Below are positions 20,663 to 30,422 of a DNA stretch of 64,000 bases, in pieces. The notes beneath the pieces are model-generated. The model did not search any database, was not told where the DNA came from, and saw only the letters and a program-made list of their open reading frames with translations. Source of the stretch: Okeania sp. SIO2B3 (GTDB lineage Bacteria > Cyanobacteriota > Cyanobacteriia > Cyanobacteriales > Microcoleaceae). How positions within the stretch are numbered: the stretch's first letter is position 1; each line of letters opens with the position of its first letter. The position numbers and the translations under genes are program-made. Location: assembly GCF_010672525.1 (NCBI RefSeq), contig NZ_JAAHGH010000003.1, positions 91,921 through 155,920 of the forward strand, given 5' to 3'.

Positions 20663-21151
20663 TTAGTAGAAACCTAAAGCTTCTTTAGTGCGACGTCCAA
20701 CAATTCCATCTGGCCTTAAGCCATGATCACGTTGGAATGCTTTAACTGCATGCTTAGTCTTAGGCCCAAAATAGCCAGTTGCACGATGATGATGAAAATA
20801 GCCCATCATTCCTAGTTGGTGTTGCAACTTGGATACTTGATGTCCCCGACTACCATAGCTCAAATAATATCCACGACGGCGATGTCCCTTATAGGAAGCA
20901 TGACGATAGCTGGGGCGATGATAACCTTTGCCATAATAGCGACCGCGACCATAACCACCACAAGGGTTCTTATGGTGACATGCAGCAGCAGAATTAGCGG
21001 TCGCGCTAATAGCACCTAGAATAGTAGCAGCTGATAGAAGACCCATCATACCTAATGTAGATAACTTTTTCCAGTTAACTCCTTTAAAGGTAGGTTCAAC
21101 TATAGAACTTTCTTCGGTGGTAGCTAGATGGGAATATGCTAGTGTTTCCAT
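20663..21151 (-). CDS. Secreted peptidoglycan-binding domain protein
   Basis: 162 residues. A long N-region (1-30, METLAYSHLATTEESS...) precedes a hydrophobic signal segment (STLGMMGLLSAATILGAISA, 31-50) with a likely cleavage site after TANSAAA. A basic Gly/Tyr/His-rich stretch (60-98) follows, then a PG_binding_1 domain at about 99-160 (LSYGSRGHQVSKLQHQLGMM, GYFGPKTKHAVKAFQRDHGL, PDGIVGRRTKEALGFY). It should bind cell-wall peptidoglycan outside the cytoplasmic membrane. The leader is shared residue-for-residue in spacing with the protein encoded at 21431-21841, 279 bp upstream on the same strand. Confidence 0.9.
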   Translation of the reverse strand: METLAYSHLATTEESSIVEPTFKGVNWKKLSTLGMMGLLSAATILGAISATANSAAACHHKNPCGGYGRGRYYGKGYHRPSYRHASYKGHRRRGYYLSYGSRGHQVSKLQHQLGMMGYFHHHRATGYFGPKTKHAVKAFQRDHGLRPDGIVGRRTKEALGFY

Positions 21152-21430
21152 AACTCCTCTGATGAGTAATGTTTTACAACTTTTTTTATAAGTGTCTTAC
21201 CCACTTGCCTTATAGCATTTTGGGTTTCGTTTGAAGTGCGACACTCAAAAAAAGTAAATTTAATTTTGGTAGAACCTTAATTTAGGCTATTAACAACTAA
21301 GGAAATCTTATAATTTCCCTAGTTGCATTACTAAGCTACCATGTTAGGTGGATTATTTATGCAGAATATTCAAAAAATTTTAAAAGTCCAAAACTTTAAG
21401 ATAATTGAGGACTTTTAGACTATTAAAAAT

Positions 21431-21841
21431 TTAGTAGCAGTCACCACCGTAGCCACCATAGCCACCACCGTAACTACTGCCGTAGCGACCATAACCACCA
21501 CGACGACCATAGCGACTGTAGCCACCATAGCTACCATAGGAACGGCTGTAGGAGCGGCTAACAACTTTTTTATAATAATGGCCTGAGCTACGACCATAGC
21601 TACCATAACGACCAGAACTACCGTAGCCACCATAGCCACCATAGCTACCGTACCTGCTACCACCATAGTAAGCAGAAGCAGAATCAGCAGTTACGTTCAT
21701 TCCTACAGCTAAAGTAGCAGCGGATAATAAACCCATTGCTCCAACACTGGATAGCTTTTTGAAATCTACACAAGCAGTAAACTCTTTGTTAGCAGAGTCT
21801 TCTTCGTTGAAAGCTAAATGGGAAAATGCTAATATTTCCAT
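21431..21841 (-). CDS. Secreted Gly/Tyr-rich protein with the same leader as its neighbour
   Basis: 136 residues, no known domain. The leader MEILAFSHLAFNEED...KKL at 1-30 and SSVGAMGLLSAATLAVGMNV at 31-50 aligns without gaps to the leader of the peptidoglycan-binding protein downstream (identical KKL at 28-30 and GLLSAAT at 37-43), so the two are paralogous at the N-terminus. After TADSASA the mature part is almost all Gly, Tyr, Ser and Arg (YGGYGGYG units), ending in GGDCY. It is probably an extracellular structural or matrix protein; that role is inferred from composition alone. Confidence 0.8.
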   Translation of the reverse strand: MEILAFSHLAFNEEDSANKEFTACVDFKKLSSVGAMGLLSAATLAVGMNVTADSASAYYGGSRYGSYGGYGGYGSSGRYGSYGRSSGHYYKKVVSRSYSRSYGSYGGYSRYGRRGGYGRYGSSYGGGYGGYGGDCY

Positions 21842-22342
21842 GAATTCCTCTGTTTAGTTAAATTATATGAAATCCCGCATAACAGGAACTTTCCTACATA
21901 ACTGTTACATCTTTGATAGGCCTCTGAAGCTGGGCAATACGTAGGACGTAAAAGTTATTTCTGGGGTTTGCTAGATGCACGAAGTATGCCAAAACTTTTG
22001 AGATAAGCTTTGATTTGGCATATCTACAATATCACAAAAAATACATTACTCAAGTCAAATTGTCAAAAAAAAATCCTGGCCTCTGCGTCAAATAGATTAG
22101 ATAAATGGACTTTTTTGCTTGACCAAATTTGCCTAAGACTTGACTTATAGTAGAGCAGGCAAAAAAAAAGACGTTGCATTTTTAATCAAAAAACCTCTAA
22201 AAGCAATTAATATCAACTTTTGAGTTGATTTACAATTTGATACATAGCGCCCAAAATTTACCATGTTCTACTTAAAATGGTTTTATCATGGCTAAACAAC
22301 TAAAAGCAAGTTTTTTTATAATTAATATAGAAATCTCATATT
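21842..22342. other. Divergent intergenic region
   Basis: No gene. It separates the Gly/Tyr-rich gene from the ABC exporter and must hold both promoters. No repeat family was recognised here. Confidence 0.4.
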
Positions 22343-24094
22343 TTGAAACATAATATTAAGTTTGATTTCTTGAAACCTAGATCCAATTATTGGAAGCTCT
22401 TACCCTATATCTATGACCATTGGCCTACCATTGTCAAAGCATTAGGTTGTACGTTGGCTTTTACAATTTTCTGGCCTATTTTAGCATGGCTATTGGGTGA
22501 AATGGCAGGTCATATTGGTAGGGGAGATGTAGGAGCGATCGCTCAACTTGCAGGTCTTGCAGCTATTATTTTCCTCGTCAAAGGAACTGTACAGTATGGT
22601 CAAGATACCCTAATGGCAAAAGCTGCTTTTACTATTGCTCTAGACTTGCGGAAGGAGGTTTATTCTCATTTACAAAGACTCAATATTAGTTACTTTGAAA
22701 AGTCAAAAACAGGAGACCTTTCTTATCGATTGACAGAAGATATTGACCGTACTGGAGAGGTTGTCAATAAATTTTTTCACCAATTTGTTCCTTGTATTTT
22801 ACAGTTGGTAGTTGTGCTGGGTTACATGACTTATCTCAACTGGCAATTAACTGTTGCGACTTTGGTAGTTGCACCGCTAATGGCATTGTTAATAGGTTGG
22901 TTTGGAGAATTATTACTTTCTTTTTCGCACCAAAGTCAAAATCGAATTTCTAATTTATCAGCTTTAATAACAGAGGTATTTAGTGGTATTAGAATAGTAC
23001 AAGCATTTGCTGCTGAGGAATATCAAATTGCTATATTTTCTGTGGAAGCTGAACAAAATCGACAAGCAAAATACATGGCAGAAAAAGTCAAAGCGCTCCA
23101 GTTTGTAGTAGTCGGTTTTTTAGAGGCAATGAGTGTAGCTTTTTTGTTTTTTTTGGGGGCGTGGCAAATATCTGAAGGAAACTTATCTGGAGAAGGTTTT
23201 ATTAGTTATTTAACAGGTGTGGCGTTGTTAATCGATCCGATTTCTTTAACAACAAGTAATTATAGTGAGTTTAAACAAGGAGAAGCATCCTGTGACCGGA
23301 TTTTTGAACTTTTAAATATTCAACCTCAAGTTATAGAAAAATCAGATGCTATTGCTCTTCCTCCAGTAGTGGGAAAGGTAGAATATAAAAATGTATGTTT
23401 TGATTATCAGCCAGAAAAAAAGGTTTTAAAGAATCTAAATTTATTAGTAAATTCAGGAGAAATAATTGCTCTGGTAGGAGCTTCTGGAGCAGGTAAAACT
23501 ACATTGGCAAATTTGTTACCTAGATTTTATGATGTTCAGTCAGGGGAAATATTAATTGATGATATAAATATCAAGGATGTTACTCTTACAAGTCTCAGAA
23601 GACAAATTGGAATTGTACCTCAAGAAGTAATTTTATTTTCAGGAACTATCTCCCAAAATATTGCTTTTGGTCAGCTAGATTATAATATTGATGCAGTAAA
23701 AAAGGCGGCTAAAGTTGCTAATGCTCATCAGTTTATTTCTAAGCTGCCAAAAGGTTATCAAACTTGGGTAGGAGAAAGGGGTGTTAATTTATCTGGAGGG
23801 CAAAGACAAAGAATAGCTATCGCTCGTGCAATACTAGAAAATCCGAAGATATTAATATTAGATGAAGCGACTTCTTCTCTTGACTCTGAATCTGAATTTT
23901 TAGTACAAGAAGCGTTGGAAAGATTGATGCAAGGAAGAACGGTATTTATTATTGCCCATAGACTAGCTACTGTACGTCGTGCTAATCGGATTTTGGTTAT
24001 GGAAAATGGTGAAATATTAGAATCAGGAACTCACACAGAATTATTAGAAAAAGGTACGCTTTACGCTCGTTTTTATCAGCAACAATTTAGTTAA
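22343..24094 (+). CDS. ABC exporter, fused permease and ATPase (MsbA/HepA-like)
   Basis: A 583-residue half-transporter working as a dimer. The type I exporter membrane domain (about 25-330, six helices) contains LSYRLTEDIDRTGEVVNKFF. The nucleotide-binding domain (about 345-583) has Walker A GASGAGKTT, Q-loop GIVPQEVILFSGTI, signature NLSGGQRQRIAIARA, Walker B ILILDEATSSLDS and switch His in IIAHRLATVRRA. Closest in feel to MsbA and the cyanobacterial envelope-polysaccharide exporter HepA; the substrate (lipid, polysaccharide or peptide) cannot be told. The start is TTG at 22343; no nearby in-frame ATG covers the first helix, so TTG is kept. A small inverted-repeat element begins at the stop codon. 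Confidence 0.92.
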   Translation: MKHNIKFDFLKPRSNYWKLLPYIYDHWPTIVKALGCTLAFTIFWPILAWLLGEMAGHIGRGDVGAIAQLAGLAAIIFLVKGTVQYGQDTLMAKAAFTIALDLRKEVYSHLQRLNISYFEKSKTGDLSYRLTEDIDRTGEVVNKFFHQFVPCILQLVVVLGYMTYLNWQLTVATLVVAPLMALLIGWFGELLLSFSHQSQNRISNLSALITEVFSGIRIVQAFAAEEYQIAIFSVEAEQNRQAKYMAEKVKALQFVVVGFLEAMSVAFLFFLGAWQISEGNLSGEGFISYLTGVALLIDPISLTTSNYSEFKQGEASCDRIFELLNIQPQVIEKSDAIALPPVVGKVEYKNVCFDYQPEKKVLKNLNLLVNSGEIIALVGASGAGKTTLANLLPRFYDVQSGEILIDDINIKDVTLTSLRRQIGIVPQEVILFSGTISQNIAFGQLDYNIDAVKKAAKVANAHQFISKLPKGYQTWVGERGVNLSGGQRQRIAIARAILENPKILILDEATSSLDSESEFLVQEALERLMQGRTVFIIAHRLATVRRANRILVMENGEILESGTHTELLEKGTLYARFYQQQFS

Positions 24095-24188
24095 TATAGT
24101 CATTTCAAATAAGGATGAAACACTTTTTTGGCTGAAACCCTTTCCAGGAAAGAAACACTCGTCCCAGTCTTATTCAGAATGACTATAT
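24094..24188. repeat. 95-bp inverted-repeat element at the exporter stop codon
   Basis: ATATAGTCATTTCAAATAAG at the left and CTTATTCAGAATGACTATAT at the right form imperfect 20-bp terminal inverted repeats. It could fold as a transcript 3' hairpin and act as a terminator. I saw no second copy in the window. Confidence 0.7.
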
Positions 24189-24199
24189 CTTGTAATTAT

Positions 24200-24430
24200 T
24201 TAGGGTTTGCTGATTAAATATCAAAGCATTGACTGATATTGGTTTTAGTATTTTTTTGTCTAAAAAAGTTCCAGCTTTTCAGCTCTTTGAGCTGCATAAA
24301 GCTAGTATTTTGGGACAATTATGGCAGAAAAATCACTCTTAAAATTTTTCCGACTATCTTCTCTATAATTCCCATTTCTCCAGTATAGCTGTCTCCTACC
24401 CCTACTAAAATAATTTTTCAGCAAGCCCTA
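24200..24430. repeat. MITE-A copy (inverted)
   Basis: It starts TTAGGGTTTGCTGATTAAAT and ends CAGCAAGCCCTA. Both ends here look like the 'right' end, so the copy may be rearranged. Confidence 0.75.
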
Positions 24431-24580
24431 TTTAGCCGTCAGCTAGCCTTCTGGGTGCTCAATAATAATAATTAATAATTACCTATTTATTTCTAAGAAG
24501 AGGATTGACTAAACGGATTTTTTTATCCATGAATGGAGAGAGTTTATACCTTGATTTTTCCGGAACTTTGTTATCAGTAA

Positions 24581-24817
24581 TTAGGGCTTACCGATCTAAT
24601 CTAAAAGTATTTACAGATCAAGGTAAGTGCCTTTTTGGACTCGAAAAAAATGCCTGGTTTTCAGCTCTTCATGCTCAAAAAGTTAGTATTTTAGACTTAT
24701 AGTTGGGCAGAAAAATCATTCTTACAAAATTTATATCCTACCTCCTCGCTCATTCTTTTTTACCTAGTATAACTGTCTCCTACCCTTACCCATAAGACTT
24801 TTGAGCGCAAACCCTAA
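24581..24817. repeat. MITE-A copy (inverted)
   Basis: It starts TTAGGGCTTACCGATCTAAT and ends GAGCGCAAACCCTAA. A 65-codon frame across its left end is therefore not a gene. Confidence 0.8.
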
Positions 24818-25499
24818 TTAGCTTCATACAAAATGAACTTATAAGGCAGTATTGAAAAATAATATATGTTTGTATTTTTTACTGAAAAATATTTTGGAGT
24901 TGCAAATATTGTCTACTTCAGCAGGGAGATAAAAAATGACTCGCTTGTTTTAATAAATGTAAAGAAATGAAATTCTTTAGTGGCAGCTTTAATCTACTTG
25001 CGTTAAATTTAGGTTATAGGGTAGGAGTAAGTATTAGGTCGATGCCTTTTACTTTCAAGTTTAAAGTGAAAAAGCATTTCCTGACGGAATGCTCCGCAAA
25101 CAGATACCTAATTGCAAAAATTTTTCGGCTGATAGTTGATAGCTAGTTAAAGCTAATAAAACTTAATACTTAGAAATAGACGAATTAATCTGAGTAGGCC
25201 AATTTCTTTGGGAAAGATATATGGGTTTGTACCCTTCAATTAAATTAATAGGGAAAAATCAAGGAAATAGAGGAATCATAATTACCGAAAAATTGTGGTT
25301 TAAAGCCTCCCCTTTTAAGGGGATAATAAATAAAATTTTTCATGATTAGTCAATCCTCTTATTTTCAAGAAGAGGTAATTATTAATTATTAATTATTCAT
25401 TATTCATTGTTGAATGCATCAATGGATAAAAAATCTGGGGAAGTTCTACCAAAAAATATCAGATTAAAATTAGAAGTATCTCAGAAGGAGAAAAATACT
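24818..25499. other. Non-coding stretch with a GC-rich short repeat and a MITE-C copy
   Basis: The short repeat GCATTTCCTGACGGAATGCT lies at 25074-25102. A MITE-C copy lies at about 25285-25390 (GTTTAAAGCCTCCCCTTTTA ... AAGAAGAGGTAATTATTAAT). No gene. Confidence 0.6.
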
Positions 25500-25892
25500 A
25501 TGATGGAAATTATACCTCTAGCAAATAAGAACATCATTGGTCTTAGTATTGATGGCAAAATTGAAACAAGAGACATTGAAGAAATGAAAAATTTAGTGGA
25601 GGAAAGATTAAAATCTCAACCTAAATTACGAGTTTATGTTGAAGTTAAAAGTTTTCAAGGAATATCTGTGGAGGCTTTATGGGAAGATTTAAAATTTGGT
25701 CTAGGACATCTGAAATATTTTGATAAAAAAGCAGTTGTATGTGACGCAGCTTGGGTAAATAAATTGACTATTGCTGGTAATAAAATTTTTAGTAATATGA
25801 CCCATATAGAGGCAAAATGTTTTTCCTGGTCAGAAAAAGACCAGGCTTTAGAATGGATAATAACTGACACTCCATGGACTCAAGTCGCGTAG
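25500..25892 (+). CDS. SpoIIAA-like (STAS/SEC14-type) protein
   Basis: 130 residues in the SpoIIAA-like family (PF11964 type): a cytoplasmic alpha/beta fold related to anti-sigma antagonists and Sec14. Recognised parts: NIIGLSIDGKIETRDIEEMK, RVYVEVKSFQGISVEALWED, then LKFGLGHLKYFDKKAVVCDA and the C-terminal ALEWI. The start at 25500 is chosen because AAGGAG at 25485-25490 sits 9 nt before the ATG ATG pair. The frame is open further upstream to a TTG at 25407, but those 31 codons show no family match. Function in cyanobacteria is unknown to me. Confidence 0.88.
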   Translation: MMEIIPLANKNIIGLSIDGKIETRDIEEMKNLVEERLKSQPKLRVYVEVKSFQGISVEALWEDLKFGLGHLKYFDKKAVVCDAAWVNKLTIAGNKIFSNMTHIEAKCFSWSEKDQALEWIITDTPWTQVA

Positions 25893-26635
25893 ATTCTGTT
25901 TTCTCCGTGACATGAAAAACGTCAACATTGGGAAGCAAAAATTGTTAAGACAGGTGAATTTATCCCCTGTCTTAATTTTTCATCAGTTTACTGAAAAATT
26001 ATGCCAAATTTTGTCAAAGTTAGGAATAGAGTAATTGTCAAACAAAAAAATTAGACTAAAATCTGGGTCAGGTATTTAGTAATTTAAGTTCTTCTTGAGA
26101 GACAGAATATTAAGGGTTAAAAATTTTCCTAGTTGATAGTACTTTTCAATTTAATTAAATAAATAACGTCTGCCCTCTAATTTCTACCTCTCTCCTTTAA
26201 GCAAGAGTATCTTTGGTCTACCTAAATGAAAATTTCTAGAATTCATAATTCTATTTATTCACAGCTAATATAAAAATTAAGGAAACTCTGATAGAACAAC
26301 TATATAATTTTAATTAATCTAATTGTAAAATAAAAGGACTTATGTAATACAACCTATAGTCATCATTGCCACCTATGGGGAAGCAATCTCAAATCCTAGT
26401 TTTTCCCATCTCATGCGTAAGTTCCGATATAAATAGTTTCAACAATGTCAAAGATATAGCTAAGAAAGAATGGGTTAGGACAATTACTGATGATAAATCT
26501 TTAGACTAGGAAATGTTTTTCCAACTTTTCCCTCCTCCCTATTCCCTGCTATATAAAATTAAAACTTGAAAATAGCTAATCACCTAACAGTTAGGTAATA
26601 GAATTTCTAGCTTTTGACAAAATTGTAGTTAATAA
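25893..26635. other. Non-coding stretch
   Basis: No gene is supported. An inverted pair AGGACTTATGTAA (26336) and TGCGTAAGTTCC (about 26413) may be an old copy of the element at 49607-49695. Confidence 0.45.
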
Positions 26636-26886
26636 TTAGGGTTTGCGTATGGAAAGTCTTTTTGCTGAGGTAGGAGACAGGAGACAGCTATACTGGAGAC
26701 AGGAGAAATGGGAATGAGCAAGGAGGTAGGAGTAAGAATTCTAAGAATGATTTTTCTACCCAACTATGAGGCTAAAATACTAGCTTTTTGAGCAAAATCA
26801 ACTGAAACAGGGGCACTGCAATTCGACCCTAAAAATGCTCAAACCTTTATATATTAATACTTTTATAATTAATCAGCAAGCCCTAA
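26636..26886. repeat. MITE-A copy
   Basis: TTAGGGTTTGCGTATGGAAA at the left, TAATCAGCAAGCCCTAA at the right, 251 bp. It abuts the 3' end of the AEC permease gene. Confidence 0.88.
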
Positions 26887-26897
26887 TTCTCTTAAAA

Positions 26898-27806
26898 TTA
26901 AGATGTTGCACCAATCGCCCACAATACTAAAGGCAAAGTTAAAAAAGACAACAATGTTGATACCACAACAACTCTAGAAGTTCGTGGTGCATCACCACCA
27001 AATTCATTAACTATTAAAAAAGAAACTAAAGCACTTGGCATTGCACTTTCTAAGACTAACACTTGTAAATCAAGCATTTCTAAACTCATAAATTTACCAA
27101 TTAAATAAGCAACGATCCCTCCTCCCAATAAACGCATCAAACTAGCACCCACTTCATAATTACTAGGTTGAAAACGATTATTAGCTATTTGTATTCCCAT
27201 TAATAACAAAGAAATTGGAATTGCAGCTTCTCTCAAAAGATGTAAACCATCATCAAGTTTTAGAGGTAGTTGAATATCAAATGAATTTAAAATTAAACCC
27301 AAAATCATTCCCCAAATTATGGGTAATTTGAGAGTAAAAATAATAGAAGACCAAACACCTCCTCCTCTGAGAATTGCAGGCATTGTACCTAGCACGATTA
27401 GATTAAAGGATATTAAATATATTACCGCCCTTTCTAACCCAGCTTCTCCTAATGCAAATAAAGTTACAGAAAGACCCATATTTCCAGCGTTTGGTAAAGC
27501 TGTTGTAGCTACTAAACTTTTTTGTATAGCCACAGAAAAACCTAATTTCCATCCTATTGCCCAAGTTATTAAACAGAGTAAAATATAAGTTAGCCCAAAG
27601 GCTACAAACATTTCAATTGCTTCTTCAATACTAATAGTAGTTCGATACATTATATCTGTTAGTAATGCCGGAAATAACACATATAAAGCTAGTTTGGAAA
27701 GTGTCGGTTCATCAATGGAAAATTTTTTGGCAAATATAAAACCAATTAAAACAATACATCCCACTGGAAAAACGGCAGATACAACCGAAAATAAAATCTC
27801 AATCAT
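26898..27806 (-). CDS. AEC-family (auxin efflux carrier type) permease
   Basis: 302 residues with about ten membrane helices and no other domain: a putative inner-membrane transporter of the auxin efflux carrier / malate permease superfamily. Typical features are the N-terminal helix pair, FPALLTDIMYRTT after helix 2, the TALPNAGNMGLSVTLFALGE signature in the middle, and the C-terminal ESAMPSALVSFLIVNEFGGD motif. The substrate is unpredictable from sequence in this family. It is monocistronic; the ends are flanked by MITE-A (downstream) and MITE-C (upstream) copies. Confidence 0.92.
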   Translation of the reverse strand: MIEILFSVVSAVFPVGCIVLIGFIFAKKFSIDEPTLSKLALYVLFPALLTDIMYRTTISIEEAIEMFVAFGLTYILLCLITWAIGWKLGFSVAIQKSLVATTALPNAGNMGLSVTLFALGEAGLERAVIYLISFNLIVLGTMPAILRGGGVWSSIIFTLKLPIIWGMILGLILNSFDIQLPLKLDDGLHLLREAAIPISLLLMGIQIANNRFQPSNYEVGASLMRLLGGGIVAYLIGKFMSLEMLDLQVLVLESAMPSALVSFLIVNEFGGDAPRTSRVVVVSTLLSFLTLPLVLWAIGATS

Positions 27807-27841
27807 AGTTGAAAAAAATCTGAGTCAATCATTTTACCAAA

Positions 27842-28010
27842 TAATTAATAATTAAATAATTCTGGTTTAAAGTCTCCTCTTTTAAGGAAAAAAAACGGTC
27901 AAGGGGTAGCGATGTCTCCTCGGCATATCCAATCGACCAAGAGAAGAAATAATATTTCCTGATATTCAATTCCGTAAAGGTTTTAACCAGAGGTAGTTAT
28001 CAATTAATGA
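27842..28010. repeat. MITE-C copy with an insert
   Basis: ATTCTGGTTTAAAGTCTCCT at one end and GTTTTAACCAGAGGTAGTTA at the other match the copy in the petC-petA spacer. It carries an extra segment of about 40 bp at 27899-27945. Confidence 0.65.
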
Positions 28011-28030
28011 AAAAATTATTTTCCTGATAT

Positions 28031-29326
28031 TTATTGGTTCTTAATTTCTATAGCTACTTTTTGCACTTCACTAAAAACTCGCATTAAATTTCCACCCCAA
28101 ATTTTTTGAATATCCTCTTCAGGATATCCCCGTGCTACTAATTCTTTTGTAATATTTGGCATTTCTGAAACATCATTCATTCTTCTAACTCCACCACCAC
28201 CATCTAAATCTGAACCAATGCCAACATGATTGATACCCATAACTTTTACCATATAATCTATATGGTCTACTACATCAGCAACATTAGGTTTATTTTTGGG
28301 ATATTTATCATTAATTAGATCGCATTTTTCTCTAAATTTTTCTCTTTCTACTTGACTCAGTTTTCCCTGCCAATAAGCAGTTCTTTCTTTGGCAATTGCT
28401 TTCATAGCTTTTTCTCTTTCTGGTGCTTGAGGTAGTTTTTTGATATAAGTATCAAAAATACAAACTTGTACCACTCCACCATTCTCTTTAACAGCTTTTA
28501 GCATTTCATCACTCATATTTCGAGGATTGTTTTCTAGCGATCTAGCACTAGAATTAGAGGCAATTATTGGTGCTTTTGTTAACTTAATTACATCCCAAAA
28601 TGTATCATCATGGACGTGATAAATGTCAACCATAATACCCAAACGATTCATTTCTTTGACAACTTTTTATCCCAAATTACTTAACCCATTCCATTCTTGT
28701 TTTTCATCGGTAGAAGAATCGGCTAGTTCATTATTTTTGGAATGAGTTATTATTATATATCTAATACCTTGGTCGTAGAAAAATTTAACATTACTAATAT
28801 CTTTACCAATAGGATAGCCATTTTCAATACCCATAAATATCGCTATTTTACCCATTTTATCCAGGCGTTCAGCATCCTCTGGATTTAAGGCAATTTCAAC
28901 TTTTTCTGAATTTTCTTCTGCCATCTTTTTTGTTATTTCAATCATTTTAATGGCTTTTGCTTTTGCCTGTTCGTGCCCTTGACGATCGCGTTCTCTTTGA
29001 GGAGTAAATATTGACATAAAGACAGCATCTAATCCACCTTCTTGCATCCTAACAATGTCCCATTGACCACTTCCTAGTTTTCCTGGTAGATGTCTAATAT
29101 TAGGTTGAAAATCAGGATTTAAAAATTGACGATAAGGCCAATCAATATGGCTGTCAATTGTTAAAACTTTTTCGTGTATTTCTTCAGGAGTTAATACTTT
29201 TTGTTGCTGCTCTTGAGTTGCTTCAGGAGATGGTGGTAATTTTTTGTTAGAGATAGTACATCCATGTACTGTTAAAGAAAGTAGAATTATTGACAATGAT
29301 AAGACTGGATTTTTTGATAAATTCAT
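28031..29326 (-). pseudogene. Membrane dipeptidase (peptidase M19) lipoprotein, broken by one in-frame stop
   Basis: One continuous frame reads as an M19 (renal dipeptidase type) zinc peptidase except for a TAA at 28667-28669 (NLG, stop, KVVKEMNRLG), where a Lys or Glu codon would differ by one base. The N-terminus has a lipobox (SLTVHGC). Zn and family motifs include TIDSHIDWPYR (HxD), AIFMGIENG, HVGIGSDLDGGGGV and IQKIWGGNLMRVF. The usual IASHSSAR zinc His is Asn here (IASNSSARSL), a second sign of lost activity. If translated, the first piece is 219 aa and a second could start at 28651. Confidence 0.88.
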
Positions 29327-30058
29327 CTAGATTACACCTCAAAATTAGTATCACAAAAGGGTAGGATTCAATAATTAATAATTAATAATTAGGGTTTGCT
29401 TATGGAAGTCTTTTGGTAGGGGTAGGAGTTAACCCACCCGCGGGCATCTCCCAGGAGGGGAAGTCAGGATAAATGGGAATTATAGAGGAGATAGTCGGAA
29501 AAATTATCCCTTGATTTTTCTGCCATAATCGTTCCAAAATACTAGATTTTTGATCTTTTTTCACCGAAAAGCTGACACTTTTTTAGACCAAAAAATACTA
29601 TTCAGCTATTAACACTCAGCTATCAGCAATGTGAGTAATAGACATCTCTATAAAAGAGGGAACAGGTAATACCATTTCTCTGTAAAAATGCGCTTAATAA
29701 TTGTTGCTCAGACCTTATTAAACTGACTATTTTCATCTTTATATTAAGTAAAAATTCATGGATAAATGGTATAACAGGGAGAAATAATTGATAATTTATG
29801 GATAATAATTGATTTTATTTGGAATTTCTACCCGATTTATAATCAATAATTACTTCTAAGAGCTGATAATAGACATCGTAAGCATTTCCTGTGGACTGCT
29901 GCGCAAACAGCATTCAGCAGCCAGTTTATCAGCTCTTGATAAACATCTACTATTTTCCGCTACAGAATTGCATGAATTGAACTCAAACTCGTCGTTCTTG
30001 TGGTTAATTCTCTGATGAAAAATGTAATTGTTAATTATTAATTATTAATTGTTGAATC
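29327..30058. other. Repeat-rich non-coding stretch
   Basis: It contains the left half of a MITE-A copy (about 29385-29600), a MITE-D-like left end (TAATAGACATCTCTATAAAA at 29637), a GC-rich short repeat (AGCATTTCCTGTGGACTGCT at 29881) and ATTAATTATT tracts at about 30030. No gene. Confidence 0.6.
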
Positions 30059-30319
30059 TTACTCATCTTCTGGTTTCAGAGATCGTACAGTTTCTTGAAT
30101 TGACCCTATAAAAAATCCCATAATTGCACCTATTGTTGCATAAGTACGAGGTGCTTTTGCACTGCTATAACCTTTATCTATTCTCGTAAAATTACAACAT
30201 TGATAACGACTTTTACTCATCTCGGCAGCAGCTAATCCAATTACTGAACCGATTAAAGCCATCATCAAGCCAGAAAATATTACTAGCTTTAAATTAATTG
30301 TTTTTTCTTCCATTACCAA
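30059..30319 (-). CDS. Small conserved-looking membrane protein
   Basis: 86 residues, more likely 84 from the second Met (MEEKTINLKL). Two hydrophobic helices, LVIFSGLMMALIGSVIGLAA (about 12-31) and YATIGAIMGFFIGSIQETV (about 59-77), flank a polar loop with two adjacent Cys (RYQCCNF). It ends in acidic LKPEDE. I do not recognise a named family. It is co-oriented with the GUN4 gene 103 bp upstream, so the two may share a transcript. Confidence 0.7.
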   Translation of the reverse strand: MVMEEKTINLKLVIFSGLMMALIGSVIGLAAAEMSKSRYQCCNFTRIDKGYSSAKAPRTYATIGAIMGFFIGSIQETVRSLKPEDE

Positions 30320-30422
30320 TTAACCTCCATAATTGGAATTAAAATAAAATTATTTATATATTTTTTTTCTAGCATAATTTTGACTATTTTCAACTATTAA
30401 CAGTAAAAAAATTCATAAAAAT

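Noticed and set aside
24505..24702. 65-codon frame on the plus strand
   Set aside because: Most of it is the inverted end of a MITE-A copy, so it is not a conserved gene.
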